Part shown: positions 19,301 to 30,639 of the stretch, piece after piece
How positions within the stretch are numbered: the first letter of the stretch is position 1
How the letters are laid out: every line of letters begins with the position of its first letter
Origin: Platanthera guangdongensis
Taxonomy: Eukaryota > Streptophyta > Magnoliopsida > Asparagales > Orchidaceae
Direction of reading: 5' to 3'
DNA: 64,000 nucleotides
NCBI GenBank assembly: GCA_039583875.1
Contig: CM077153.1
Span: forward strand, 115,874,568-115,938,567
Translations under genes and position numbers: made by a program
The notes under the pieces: model-generated
Told to the model about the DNA's origin: nothing
Database searches by the model: none
Seen by the model: only the letters and a program-made list of their open reading frames with translations

Positions 19301-21823
19301 CACAAAGGTCCTTCCTCAGGGTTTGGCCTAGGAACTTAGGGCAAATAAATTCCACTCTACCCCAAATTCCATGGGGAGGTGCTAAATGCCATCCCAATTC
19401 AGTGGCCCAAATTTCAGCCTCTGTTGAGGTGATTTGGTCACTCAAAATCAAAAGTGCACTTTTTGACCAAAATACTCTAATTAAGGTAAAGTTAGGATTG
19501 GGTCAATACCTATTCAAAACACACCCAAATTAGGTAAAACTTTATACAGATACATAACATGAGGCCAGGGACCACTCACCAAAATTTGGAAGTGTTTGGA
19601 GATCATTAGACCACCTAATTAAATTATCATAGATAAATTAAATAATTTCAAAAACTATGGAAAAAGTGTCCCCACAAATTCCCATTTTTGGTATACTCCT
19701 AGATATGGTCTAGAGTGACTCCCTGCCAAAATTTCAACTCATTTGGAGCAAAGATAAAGTGTGGGCACTCAATTGAATGTCTGCCTAGCCCTATGTGTAG
19801 GCCCCACTAAAATGGGTGCCCTGGTCAAACCAGGAACCCAAATTGATCCAAACTAATTTTAAAATAACGTAGACTCAAAGGGCTACAAATCATGTGTTGA
19901 TCATTTCCTCATACCAAGCCTCTAACTATTTATAATAATTTAAAATATTAAGTGGTAATAATGTGACAGAAATCATTAAAATGAATATTTAAAACCATAG
20001 TTTCATAAATCAGATTTGCACGAATCTTGGCGCGGGTATTGACGGGATCCATTCATCTTCCCCGTTCAGCCAACGGTTCCGATTGATCCCGCCTGGAGCA
20101 TTTTCCAAACGCCATCGTCGGCGATCCGGCCGCCTCCCCGGCCGGCCACCGCCACCACCACCTCCGTTGAGGTGGTGGCCGTCGCCAGGCGGAGGCTTGG
20201 CCGCCGGAAGCCCTTTTTCCGGCGATCCCGAGAGGTGAATTTCCATGGAAAAACCATGAAAATTTGAAATTGATTCGGGCTCAATTGAGCCCGAACCTTG
20301 AACCTATTGATTGCTAAGAACTATCCATGAGAGAAGGAGTGGAGGAGGACCTTTCTGGTGGCCTGAATCCTTGCTGATCGCCGGGATGCCATTTTTGGTG
20401 GTGGTGGTGGTCGGATTTCTACAACAGCACTATGAACTGCTCTGGCTCCTTCAGTTAAGGGGTGGGACTGATTCCTTGGAGTCAAGTGAGCATTTTAAAA
20501 TGAAGAGAAGGGGTGTTAGGTGGCTGGAAATGCATTTGCCATTATTGGCTCTTGGTCAAGCTTGGCGGCCATGGTAGGTAGGGGGAAATGCTGGCTCCAG
20601 CCAGTCAATGGGTAGCTGGTTGCACTCCTCTGGTTTTAGGGAATTGAATGGGAGGTTGGGGAAGGTTGGGGAAGGGGAAGGATGAGCCCAAGTCTTCCTC
20701 CATTTCTTCTCTTCTCTCTCTCTCTTCCCTTTGATGCTTTTTCTCTCTCCTATACATCAAGCTGAATTTTGACTCCTACCTAACCCAATGGCAGCCCACA
20801 TGTTTATTTCACCCCTCCAAACAAGGTTAGCCCAAGAGAATTGGGCATGAGCTTGAGTTACCCATTTGGGCTAGCTTGACCCAAACTTAGGCTAGGGTTG
20901 AACTTGGTCAATTTGGTCTTTGAGCTTGCCCCTAATGGGTCCTTGGTGACCCATTGGACTCCCCTAAGGCCTAGGTAGGGTTGTCTTGGCCCCTTGGAGG
21001 TCACTTGACCCTTAGGTAGGGCACTTGACCATTTTAGGGCTAGAGTTGACTTTGGTGAACTTAGCCTTTTTGATTGGTCCCAATGGATCCTTGGTGACCC
21101 ATTGGCCTCTCACTAGGGTTATGAGGGTATGTGTGGGGTCCACGTGGCTAAGGTAACTTCAATTGGCCCTTGTGTTTGTCAGTTTGACCCAATGTAGGTT
21201 AGGTTGACCCATTTAGGGTTAGAGTTGACTTTGGTCAACTTAGCCTCTTGGATGGACCCCAATGGGTCCTAGGTGACCCATTGACGTCACTCTAGGGTTA
21301 GGTGGGCTTTGGTGGGGTCCACTTGGCTTGGGGAAGGTCAGTTGACCATATATAGACCAGTTTGACCTATTTAGGGTCAGAGTTGACTTTGGTCAACTTA
21401 ACCTCTTGGACTGCCCTTCTTGGGTCCTTAGAGACCCATTGACCCCACTTTAGGTCTAGGAAGTCCATGGTAGGGTTAGTTGGGCTTTACTAGGGCTCCT
21501 ACCATTAGTTAGGGCACATTGCCCAATTTAGGCCTAAAGTGGTCCTAGGTCAAATTGGTCACCTGTGGTTGACTCCAATGGACCCTTAAGGCTCTAGTGG
21601 ACCCTCTAATGGGTTAGTGATGTTGTGGTGGGGTCATGGAGTCTTGGTGAAGCCCTAAGGTCAAACCCTAGGTTGGGTGATGAGGTTGTGCCATAGGCAG
21701 ACCATGGTGATCCTCATCTTGGCCTTCTATCTCTTGGCCCATTTCTGGCTTCCTAGGGTTTTGTCATGACCTAGTCATGGCCAAAACCACTCTTAGGGGT
21801 CTAGTTGGAAATGTGATGTTACA
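16395..21823 (-). mobile_element. El-4: 5' LTR (right copy, 5429 bp)
   Basis: It runs from tgtaag (16395) to gatgttaca (21823), collinear with 8276-13709. In the first ~120 bases there are about four substitutions and one T-run length difference, several of CG-to-TG/CA type. U3 with the W-box array is 20755-21823. The TSD aatag follows at 21824-21828. Confidence 0.96.
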
Positions 21824-21828
21824 AATAG

Positions 21829-22762
21829 GGTGTTTAAGGATTTCTTGGAGCGATTCATTATTGTATTTATAGATGATGTCTTGGTGTATTCCCGCAATGT
21901 TGAGTAGCATACTCAGCATTTGCGTTCGATCTTGTCAACCCTGAGGGAGCATACGCTATATGCGAAGTTGAGCAAATGTGAGTTCTGGCTATCTCAGATG
22001 TCCTTTCTGGGTCATGTTGTAAGTAAGAACGGTATTTCTGTAGACCCGACCAAGATTTCTGTTGTGATGGAATGGGAGAGACCTTCTACACCTAAGGAGA
22101 TTAGGAGCTTCTTAGGCCTGGCTGGCTATTATAGAAGATTCGTGGAAAGATTTTCAGTATTGTCTGCTCCTCTAACTAGACTTACTCAGAAGAATACTGC
22201 GTTCATTTGGAGTGATAAGTGTGAAGATTCTTTTCAGGAACTGAAGAAGATATTATGTACTGCTCCAATTTTAACCTTACCTACTGAAGGAGTTGAGTAT
22301 GTCGTGTATGACGATGCATCACACATTGGACTTGGTTGTGTTTTAATGCAAGATGGTAAAGTGATCGCATATGGATCGAGGCAACTAAAGACTCATGAGA
22401 GAAACTATCCTACGCAAGATTTGGAGTTTGCTGCTGTAATTTATGCGCTGAAGCTTTGGCGACACTTATTGTATGGCGCGTTGTGCAAGATCTATACGGA
22501 CCATAAGAGTTTGAAGTACGTCTTCACTCAGAAAGAACTAAATCTGCGCCAGCGTCGGTGGTTGGAATATGTGGCGGATTATGAAGTGGAAATTCTTTAT
22601 CATCCAGGAAAGACTAATGTAGTAGTCGATGCTTTGAGTAGAAAGACCGCTAAATTCTTTAACCTGTCGGTACAGTCCTTGGTAGAAGAATTTTTGTTGA
22701 TGGATATTGAGGTTGGGAGTAGTACTGTGCCTGCTAGTCTAGAAGCAGAAGAACCCTTTTAG
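21829..22762 (+). pseudogene. El-3: second half of reverse transcriptase and RNase H
   Basis: The frame resumes with [21 protein letters not shown], which holds the catalytic Asp pair. After one in-frame stop (tag at 21905-21907) it continues with [29 protein letters not shown] and [18 protein letters not shown]. RNase H follows: [79 protein letters not shown] and VVVDALSR. The usual first catalytic Asp (YTDAS) is retained as YDDAS, and DHKSL and DALSR are present. A stop (tag) at 22760-22762 precedes the linker to integrase. Role: minus- and plus-strand DNA synthesis. Confidence 0.93.
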
Positions 22763-24182
22763 ATTTCCCTTACTCGAGCACATCAGAAGGATGATCCGGA
22801 TTTGTTACACCTCCGGAATAGAACTGTGAAGGGAGAGTTACCTGATTTCTCTGTGGATGAGTTGGATACCTTGAAGTATCGGGGTAGATTTTGTGCCCCC
22901 ACCTTCGGCGATATTCAGGCTAAGATCTGTGCTGAAGCCCATGGTTCCAGTGTAGCCTACCACCCTGGTTCCACTAAGATGTATAAAGATCTAAAGAAAA
23001 TTGTTTGGTGGTCATGGATGAATAATGATATCGCGAAGTTTGTATCAGAATGTTATGTGTGTCAGCATGTTAAGGCTAATCATAGAAGGCCTGGTTGTAA
23101 ATTGACACTGCTTGATATTCCAAGTTGGAAATGAGAGAGTATTTCAATGGATTTTATCACCGGTCTACCAAAATCTCCCCGTGGGCTTGACTCTGTTTGG
23201 GTGATAGTTGATAGATTGACAAAGTGTGCTCACTTTGTCTCGTTTAAGATTGGGTATTCGATGAAGAAGATAGCCGAGCTATATCTTGAAGAGGTCATCA
23301 GGTTGCATGGAGTGCCTGTTAGCATTGTATCAGATCGGGACTCCAGATTTACGTCTCGCTTTTGGAATAGTTTATAGGAGGGGTTGGGTACTGATGTAAG
23401 GTTCCACCGCCTATCATCCGCAGACGAATGGTCAGACGGAAAGGGTAAATCAGATCGTAGAAGATATGATCAGCTGTTATATTTTGGATCATGGTGGTGC
23501 TTGGGATGAGCGTCTCAGACTCATGGAGTTTGCATACAATAATAGTTATCAAGAGAGTCTGCAGATGACCCCGTTTGAGACCTTATATGGGAGGCGTTGT
23601 AGAACTCCTTTGTTTTGGGCTGAAGTTGGTGAAAGACCATTGCTAGGTCCGGAAGCCCTTGAGGAGATGAATTGTGCTGTGACTCATATTCGAGAAAAGC
23701 TTCGTGTGGCTCAGGAGCGCTATGAGAAGTACGCTAATCAACGAATGGTCGATCTGGAGTTTGCCGTTGGAGACTTGATTTTTCTGAAGGTTTCTCCGAT
23801 GTTTGGCGTTAAAAGGTTTGGAAGGAACCACAAGTTAAACCCCCGGTATGTGGGACCCTTCCAGATTCTTGAGCGTGTCGGAGTGTCAGCTTATAGGCTA
23901 GAGTTGTCTGCAACCTTCCCTGGTGTTCATGATGTGTTCCATGTGAGCCAGTTGTGGAAGTGTGTTCGTAATGATCGTCAAGTCCTCGACTCGATACCCC
24001 AGATTCAACCCAACCTTACGTATGTGGAAGAATCTATTCGTATTCTAGATTTTCAAGAGCGTGTGTTGCGGAGAAAGACCATCCCTATGGTCAAGATTCT
24101 TTGGAGAAATCAAGACGTCGAGAGCGCGACATGAGAATTGGAATCGGCGATGAGGGAATCTCATCCGCACCTCTTCTCGTAA
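22763..24182 (+). pseudogene. El-3: integrase with chromodomain-like C-terminus
   Basis: The zinc-binding end is EAHGSSVAYHPGST...CYVCQHVKANH (22.93-23.08 kb). The catalytic core has [11 protein letters not shown], a tga stop just before it, [13 protein letters not shown] and the Glu region, which is now out of frame after a frameshift/stop near 23377-23466. The remaining frame holds LMEFAYNNSYQESLQMTPFE, LYGRRCRTPLFWAEVGER, a GPFQILERVG/AYRLELS DNA-binding module and VHDVFHVSQLWKC. The tail VKILWRNQDVESAT is followed by a TGA where Trp is expected, then ELESAMRESHPHLFS and the natural stop at 24180-24182. It is a chromodomain-type tail, which in such elements targets integration to heterochromatin. 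Dead copy. Confidence 0.92.
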
Positions 24183-24274
24183 TTTTGAGTATGTCTTGAT
24201 GTTTTCAGTCATGTTTGATTTTATCATTTTGATTTGGTTTTGGAGTTGTGTTAGGTTTTGAGACGAAATTTCTT

Positions 24275-24289
24275 TTTAGGGGGAGTGAC
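24275..24289 (+). promoter_or_regulatory. El-3 polypurine tract
   Basis: ttttagggggagtgac lies immediately before the LTR start tataacgcccc, preceded by agacgaaatttc, the usual pre-PPT context of plant gypsy elements. It primes plus-strand synthesis. Confidence 0.8.
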
Positions 24290-24903
24290 TATAACGCCCC
24301 CGATTTTTCGATGATTTTCTTTGAATGGGCAATGTCATATTTATGACATCGTGACGTTACTTTTAGCGTCGAGTTGGCGGCGCAATGCCGTTAAGGCATT
24401 TTCTCATCCGTGCGGTCGAGTCGGCCGAATTCTTGTTTTAATGGGAAAATTTTGCATTTGGAATTTAAGTTATGTAATTTTGGGCTTGCTCGTCAAGTTT
24501 CGTCGCAATCCGAGCATTTTTGGAGTCTCGGCGCGCGATTGAAGTTTTGGATTGTTTATGTTCGCCGTATACTTTGAAGATTAATATCTCGGGAATGGCT
24601 CGTCGGATTGTGGTTTTGACTTTGTCGTTGTGTTCGTAGCGTCAATATTCGCCTACGGCGTGAGTTTCGTTTAATTCGGCGATCGTTTGGGCCTCCGTTT
24701 GATCTCGTAGTTTTCTTATTCAAAAAAATATATAAGTATGATTATTTTAATATTATAGTACTATGCAAAAATGTCTTTTACTATCATTCATATAGTTTGA
24801 TCAAAATGTTACATTTGCAAAGAAATTGTTTTTCCTGCAAGGCTTGACTTGAGTGACATTCCTGCGTCTCCTGTAGGTGTACTGTTCATGCAAATCATCG
24901 GTT

Positions 24904-25525
24904 GTACTTGAGTAGTGATCTTACTACTCGAGTATTTCTTTTCGAGTACTCGAGTAGTTACCTTACTACTCTAGTAGTTCCTTTCGAGTACTCGAGTAGC
25001 TGCCTTAAGTACTCGAGTAGGTCTTTTCTTGTACTCGAGTAGTTACCTTACTACTCGAGTAGTTCTTTCCGAGTACTCGAGTAGTTGTCTTACTACTCGA
25101 GTAGTTCTTTTCGAGCACTCGAGTAGTTACATTACTACTCGAGTAGTTCCTTTTAAGTACTCGAGTAGCTGCCTTAAGTACTCGAGTAGGTCTCTTCTAG
25201 TACTCGAGTAGGTCTCTTCTTGTACTCTAGTAGTTATCTTACTACTCGAGTAGGTCTTTTCGAGTACTCGAGTAGTTACCTTACTACTCGAGTAGTTCCT
25301 TTCGGGTACTCGAGTAGTTACCTTACTACTCGAGTAGTTCCTCTCGGGTACTCGAGAAGTTACCTTACTACACGAGTAGTTCCTTTCGAGTACTCGAGTA
25401 GTTACCTTACTACTCGAGTAGTTCCTTTCGAGTACTCGAGTAGTCACCCTACTACTCGAGTAGTCCATTTCTTGTACTCGAGTATCCCTTGTTGTACCCG
25501 AGTAGTACCCCTATAGTACTCGAGT
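24904..25525. repeat. 42-bp minisatellite rich in CTACTCGAGTAG palindromes (El-3 U3)
   Basis: About 15 head-to-tail units of 42 bp fill this stretch. Each unit has two actcgagtag elements, one being the perfect 12-bp palindrome ctactcgagtag and one tactcgagtag next to ttcg. Because 42 is a multiple of three, all frames are periodic, which yields spurious repetitive 14-residue translations on both strands. The array ends about 65 bp upstream of the TATA box. Confidence 0.93.
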
Positions 25526-25589
25526 GGCCCGTTCCTTCTGTCTCGGAAAATCGGTTTTAGCTGAACCTGGTTTATTTCTGCTGTTTGAG

Positions 25590-25597
25590 TATAAATA
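25590..25597 (+). promoter_or_regulatory. El-3 LTR TATA box
   Basis: tataaata in gagtataaatacttt is followed within 20-40 bases by a pyrimidine-rich stretch (tcttcttcttcatcatc) typical of a plant transcription start. This places the CTCGAG array in the proximal U3. Confidence 0.65.
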
Positions 25598-26448
25598 CTT
25601 TCTTCTTCTTCATCATCATTAAACCGACCGAGAATTTCTTCTACTTCCCGAACCAGAGCGGCGTGTGAGAAATAGGTCGTCCGTCCGTACCTCTTCCGGT
25701 GGCCGCCGACGGTGCTCCGGTGCTCGAAATCTTCAACCGAGTATAGATCTGGAAAGCTCTCGCCGAGAGCTACGCCATCGTGGTAATATCTTCCCCGTTT
25801 CTAAAGATTTCTCGTTAGGGTTTTTCTACCCTAACCTCCTTTTCGGCCGTTCTTGTTCAGATTTCAACTCCTCCCGCATCCTTTTGCCCCGATCTACGAC
25901 GTGGAGTGATTTGGTGGACATTTCCGGTTAAACCAAGGCAAGTGGTGGTTTCCCCTCGTTTCTCCTTGTCCAATTTGGTGATAACGGCTATATTTTCATG
26001 TCTTTAAAATTTGCTGCGCTTATTCTTCCAATTTATTATTATAATTAACCGTTTCAACGATCACATGATGTTGTAATGTTTTGTCATAGTGAACTCAATT
26101 TTTTTGTCCGGATATGTTTGATCATTCTTGATGTGTCTTATTGATGGTTTAAACGCCTTATTTATCATTATTGATCGTATTAGAGTTTAATTATGTTTGT
26201 ATATCGTTCCTAAGGGTTGATCAACCATGTCTTGTATCTTGTATGTCAAGTAGAATTTGATGAGCCAAATCTCGAGATATGTGGTGTTTCTTTGTGGTTT
26301 TCTTGATTGCGGGAGTTAGTGGACGATTCCACCTCCGCAGTGTTAATTTCCTTCATTAGTGCCTTGTGGAAGTCTACCCGGTTTTTGGGTGTCTGCGGTG
26401 TATAGTGGAGAGTATGAGACTCCCTCGCAGTTAGACAAATTTTATATT

Positions 26449-26540
26449 CGTGTTTTTGGGTGGTGTGTCCAAGAGTGACCACCTCGCCCGTGTTTTTGGG
26501 TGGTGTGTCCACGAGTGACCTCCTCGCCCGTGTTTTTGTG
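26449..26540. repeat. 41-bp tandem duplication in the El-3 LTR
   Basis: gtgtttttgggtggtgtgtc plus a following gagtgacc.cctcgccc occurs twice in a row, with a third partial start (cccgtgtttttgtg). No function is evident. Confidence 0.7.
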
Positions 26541-27516
26541 TAAAGTCGACCATAGGTGCCTAATAAAGGATTTGTATTTCTTCCTTACGAATTATTCATG
26601 TTGTCACCTTATAGCCTCGTGTGTATGGTGTACCATTGTTGTACGTGACGAATCACGTAAGAGTTCTTCTTCATGATGATGACTTGTTCCTCTTTTTGTA
26701 CTTTATTTCAGTACTGTTGGTCTTGGGTTTATACCCCTTGACCTTTGTTTATTTGGGCTTATTAATTTCTGCCACCATTTGTACCTTCTTGCTGAGGTGT
26801 TCTGTCTTTGGAATGCCTCAGGTTCAGAGCAGTAGCAGATAACAGAGCTAGTTTTGGAGTTTCTGGGCGGCAGTGTTGGCCGTGGTTGTTACCTCATCTC
26901 AACGAGGTAGTTTGTTGTTTATTTAACTACTGGTTCAGACATACTTTTCTGTATGTGGGTTCGTGTCAGTTTGTTGACGACCACAGTATTGTTACTTTTT
27001 GATACTTACTCGCTGCTTAGTTTTTCTATTTGTGGATGTGTACTACTTGCTCTCTGGGATGATTTATGCTAGGAATGCATGTTAGGTATTTTCAACTATA
27101 AAATCTATTACTACTACTTCATGCACTGCATAATTTAAAAACTCTAGCATGTTATATTTGACGACCGTAAAAGCTATCCTTACTACTATTATAAATTTAG
27201 AGTCTTGCATACCTTGAGTTATCCTTTGGGGACGTTTATACTCACGTAGGATGTTTGAGTCAATCGAAACAAGTATTTTTCCGCAGCGTATAACTATATT
27301 TTGATTCGTGGACTAAGTGAGCCACTAAACTGAGGGATACGGCTAACTATTGCACTTAGCTGATTTTCCTTAACATAACTGAAAGAATCTTTCTCCATGT
27401 TTAAGTAGGTGTCTGCCTGAGCGTCCGCAGTTATCCCCTGTTGACGTGGCATCATGACGCACATTTTCCCTTACTCTGATAAGTTATTATTTGCGGTGAA
27501 AATACGGGTTGTGACA

Positions 27517-28000
27517 AGCACGCCCTTCTAATTTCATACGAGCGACGATTACCTTTTGATGGTCATCCAAGTTATGCCCCTCAAAAAAGCATTCGATTTT
27601 CATGAGCCAATCGTTAAATTTGATGGGGTCTCCGTAACCGTCAAACGTTGGGGCATCGATTTTTATTTTGCGGGTGAGGTCATTGTGCCAAGCACAATTG
27701 TGGTCGTCATCGCCAAGGTCATTGCGTGGATGTTGTCGGCGTGGTGGAGGATTACGTGGAGGGTTATGAGGTTGGTGTTGCGATGGAAAGGTATTTTAGA
27801 TCATTTGGGTTAAGGTGGTGAAGGCCGCAGTGTGTTGAGCCATTTGATCGGTGAAATCACGCTGAACGGCCGCTAGTTGCGCTTGCGTAACCTCACGATT
27901 ATCTGGATTGTCGCCCATATTATTGGATGCGGATGAGTGCAGGGGATACTCGTCCCCCGAGCGTTTGTGCATAAAATAAGGAAAGAGACGCAAGAGGACC
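27517..28000 (-). pseudogene. El-5: N-terminal gag of a minus-strand Ty3/gypsy element
   Basis: Leftward from a start at 27919 the frame reads MGDNPDNREVTQAQLAAVQR, followed by a stop, a basic/Pro-rich part, and then IDAPTFDGYGDPIKFNDWLM, CFFEGHNL and KVIVARMKLEGRA. The last part is the conserved beginning of the plant gypsy capsid domain. It is cut at 27516 by the end of the El-3 LTR, so the rest of this element lies to the left of El-3, outside the window. This shows that El-3 inserted into the gag of an older element. Confidence 0.8.
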
Positions 28001-28030
28001 GACAAATATTAAGAAATCTTTGCAACGAAG

Positions 28031-28040
28031 TCTGATACCA
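28031..28040 (-). promoter_or_regulatory. El-5 primer binding site
   Basis: The sense strand reads TGGTATCAGACTTCG three bases after the LTR end ...GCTACATCA, a tRNA-iMet-type PBS. Confidence 0.8.
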
Positions 28041-28043
28041 AAT

Positions 28044-29253
28044 TGATGTAGCAAACACCGGTTTGCGCACAATTAATACCATCGACCCTATATGCCCAGA
28101 TAAAACACACACATCAACGCGACAAATGAACTGACAAGAGAGAAACACTTGCCCAAACGAATGTTCGTTAAGCCTCTTTAGATCTCTCAAGGGCTATGAA
28201 GACAATGTTCGATCAAGCAAAAAGAAACCAACACGATCCGAACGAGTGATGTTGTACCAAAAGAGATCCACCCAAAATAAAGGGTTCGAAAGGGGATGGA
28301 CTCTTCCAACAAAGAAAACTAAGGCCACCAAACCTTTTATCGATCGTTAGAAAAATTACGTAGGACCAACGACAAACACCAAGTTGACGCTTGCGCACAA
28401 TTAACCAACGTGCGGGCTAATTTGGACAAATGCTCAAACACTTGGCGAGCGAACTAAAAACGACCGCATCCGATTAGTATGAAATTGATTGTAAAACATG
28501 CACACTCCAATCCTACACGATGGACTAGCAGAAGCGCAATTTCGGAGCGGTGATTTTCAACCGGTGAGTAGTAACTCCAACAAGTACCTAGCCGCCGAGT
28601 GATGTCCCCTTTCCGATCAATTGATTGGAGACGAGCGACGCACTCTCAACGTTCCAATTCGTTTGTTGTTTCCGACCACACACAATTCGATCACAACCAC
28701 AAGAACACAAGAAAAACTGAGACGAATCACACAAAAGTGGAGGTGAGAAAGGCATTACCTAACCGGATGAGATCCGGAGATGAAGATCGTGACAAGCACC
28801 GGCCCAAGAGATCGCGCCGCGGACGATGGAGGAATGGCTAGTCAGAATCACGACGGGGCTAGGCGTTCGGCCGGGGAAGGGGCGAGCTCGCTGGTGTCGC
28901 GTCGGCGGAGAGGCGGCCGATCGGTGTCGCGCCGACGGGGTGGAGTATTGGTGGCGTCGCACCACCGACAACACCTGCTTCATGCCGGAGGAGGACGGCA
29001 CCGCCGGTATCGCGCCGGGGTAGGCTCGCAGAGCAGCAGGTGTGGCACCGTGCGGGATCGGGAATAACCGGGAGCAAAAAAACTAGATTCAATTTTCATT
29101 AGTGTTCAACTCAAAGATGAGGAGTATTTATACTCCTCAACACTCTCATCCTAGCCACACATTCAAGCACCTAATCATAGTCATCCAAATGTTTTAAACT
29201 CAAAATAAATGCAAGAATTAAAAGAGAAATCAAATTTTCATGACTGTCTAACA
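28044..29253 (-). mobile_element. El-5: 5' LTR (about 1.2 kb)
   Basis: In sense it ends ...TTTGCTACATCA next to the PBS. The start is placed at TGTTAGACAGTC (29253) because it gives TG...CA ends and lies ~130 bp upstream of a TATA box. With no second LTR in the window, this outer boundary is a guess. The GC-rich short frames around 28759-29092 are not convincing genes. Confidence 0.55.
29115..29135 (-). promoter_or_regulatory. El-5 LTR TATA box inside an inverted repeat
   Basis: gaggagtatttatactcctc is a near-perfect palindrome containing TATAAATA on the minus strand, in the correct place for the El-5 promoter. Confidence 0.6.
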
Positions 29254-30310
29254 TTTTGGTAGATCGGACTCGGAATCACAAATAAGAACTAGCAATGTAT
29301 GTTTATTAATATTCGTAGATAACTCAATGTTTGTAGCGGAGCATGTCGCGGTAGGACATCCTTGTGTTCGGGCGAAGATTGTGTGCGCGCGTCGTGTTTT
29401 CCAACGGTGGCAGGTCGGCGCCATCACCGATCCCATTTGGTTACTTTTTTGTGACCAAGAATGAAACTCCAGAACCATAGGAACCATGTCAATGGTGATC
29501 AGATCCATCCAATAACTTCGTCTTCATAACTCCATACATGCCGTTACTTCACAGATCATCTCGATTCAACCCATCCAGTATGAGTTTCCTCGATCTCCTT
29601 CTTTTATAGATAGATCACTTAAGTCTTCATATGCCAACTCCAACCCCCAAAGGAGGCTTTCCCAACAAATTGGATAGACTCAGACCACTACTTGAAGTAG
29701 CAACCACTCCAACTCTTCTAAGGATCACTAGAGGGTGATGCTAGTAGGTAGAGGTTCTAACGACCCTCCGTTGGTGATGGCTAGCCACTGAACCACTTCC
29801 CAAAGAAGCATCTTCCTCCTTCGAGTCATTTGGTCATGGTGGCACAATTTGGAGTTCTCCTGAGCGGCTTAGAAACTAGCGGCAAACTTGACCTGCTCGA
29901 TTTTACCGGTGAGCTACGACCACCTTTGGATCAGAATGAGAAGATGAACAGTTGTTCGTTGATTACCTAAACATTGTCAAAATAATGATTGGTTTCCCCA
30001 TAGTAGATCCACAGTTCGATCCACTATGGGGGCTGATAGAATAAGCTTGTGCTTGATCAAGCAACATTTGATTCCTTCAAGATGCACGCTGCAGCTTTAA
30101 TAAAATTAAAATAAATTAGTGGTTTGCCGATAACAAAAACCAATCAAAGACCTTCCACTGGATTTTTGAGCACCCATATGACCAAATTATGAAATGTGTC
30201 CAACATGAAAGTTGTAGGGTGTCTACTCTTTCTAAATTGGGATGACACATTTTTTGAGGTGTCATGTAGCTCCATGTCGATTCAAATTAGTGGAACTGGG
30301 TCAGAATAAT
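29254..30310. other. Gene-poor host sequence
   Basis: I see no long reading frame, RNA gene or clear repeat. The phrase near 30200 (caacatgaaagttgtagggtgtctac) resembles text common in old plant gypsy LTRs, so this may be a decayed LTR that also continues after El-6. Confidence 0.4.
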
Positions 30311-30639
30311 TTAGGGTCCGTTCGGCGCGCAGGTATTGACTTTCTAGAATTGGCTTTGGCCAGAAAACCAATATCTGCAGGAATTGATTTTGTGCAGAAA
30401 ACCAATTATGTTGTTCAGCTGCAGGATGATATTCAATGAACAGATTTGACATTGATATGTAAAAGCTGTTCGGCTGCACACTGGAATTGATTTTCTGAAA
30501 TTGAAATTTTAAATTGTATACATTTTCAAATTAAACCAGGAAAGTAAACTACTACTGATAATTATAGTTCAAAATACCGCACAAATATTGTCCATAAATA
30601 AAAATACATATTAGATAAATGTCCATCATCGATTAAAAA

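Larger units (their letters stand above)
8276..21823 (-). mobile_element. El-4: long-LTR, internally deleted Ty3/gypsy retrotransposon
   Basis: Two LTRs of 5434 and 5429 bp flank only 2685 bp of internal DNA, with a perfect 5-bp TSD. Orientation is minus: a PBS is found next to the right LTR, and the integrase remnant reads leftward. Gag, protease, RT and RNase H are absent; only a degenerate integrase/chromodomain segment remains. That makes it a non-autonomous, LARD-like element that needed proteins supplied in trans. The LTRs differ by a few percent in the stretches I compared, so the insertion is relatively young within this nest. Confidence 0.95.
24290..27516 (+). mobile_element. El-3: 3' LTR (3227 bp)
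   Basis: It starts tataacgcccccg, probably TGTAACGCC with one G-to-A change, directly after the PPT. It ends ...gggttgtgaca at 27516, where an unrelated minus-strand gag frame (El-5) begins. It holds a 42-bp repeat array in U3 and a TATA box at 25590-25597. The 5' LTR is outside the window. Short frames inside, such as 25665-25931, look like chance. Confidence 0.85.

Noticed and set aside
25029..25516. Repetitive reading frames (YSSSYLTTRVV-type, 14-residue period) on both strands
   Set aside because: They are translations of the 42-bp CTCGAG array, whose length is a multiple of three; the opposite strand is equally open and no protein family matches.
24904..25525. Centromeric or other chromosomal satellite
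   Set aside because: The array is only about 0.6 kb and lies inside a defined LTR.
28599..29092. GC-rich overlapping frames on both strands
   Set aside because: They lie in the El-5 LTR between PBS and TATA; several frames are open at once because of base composition.
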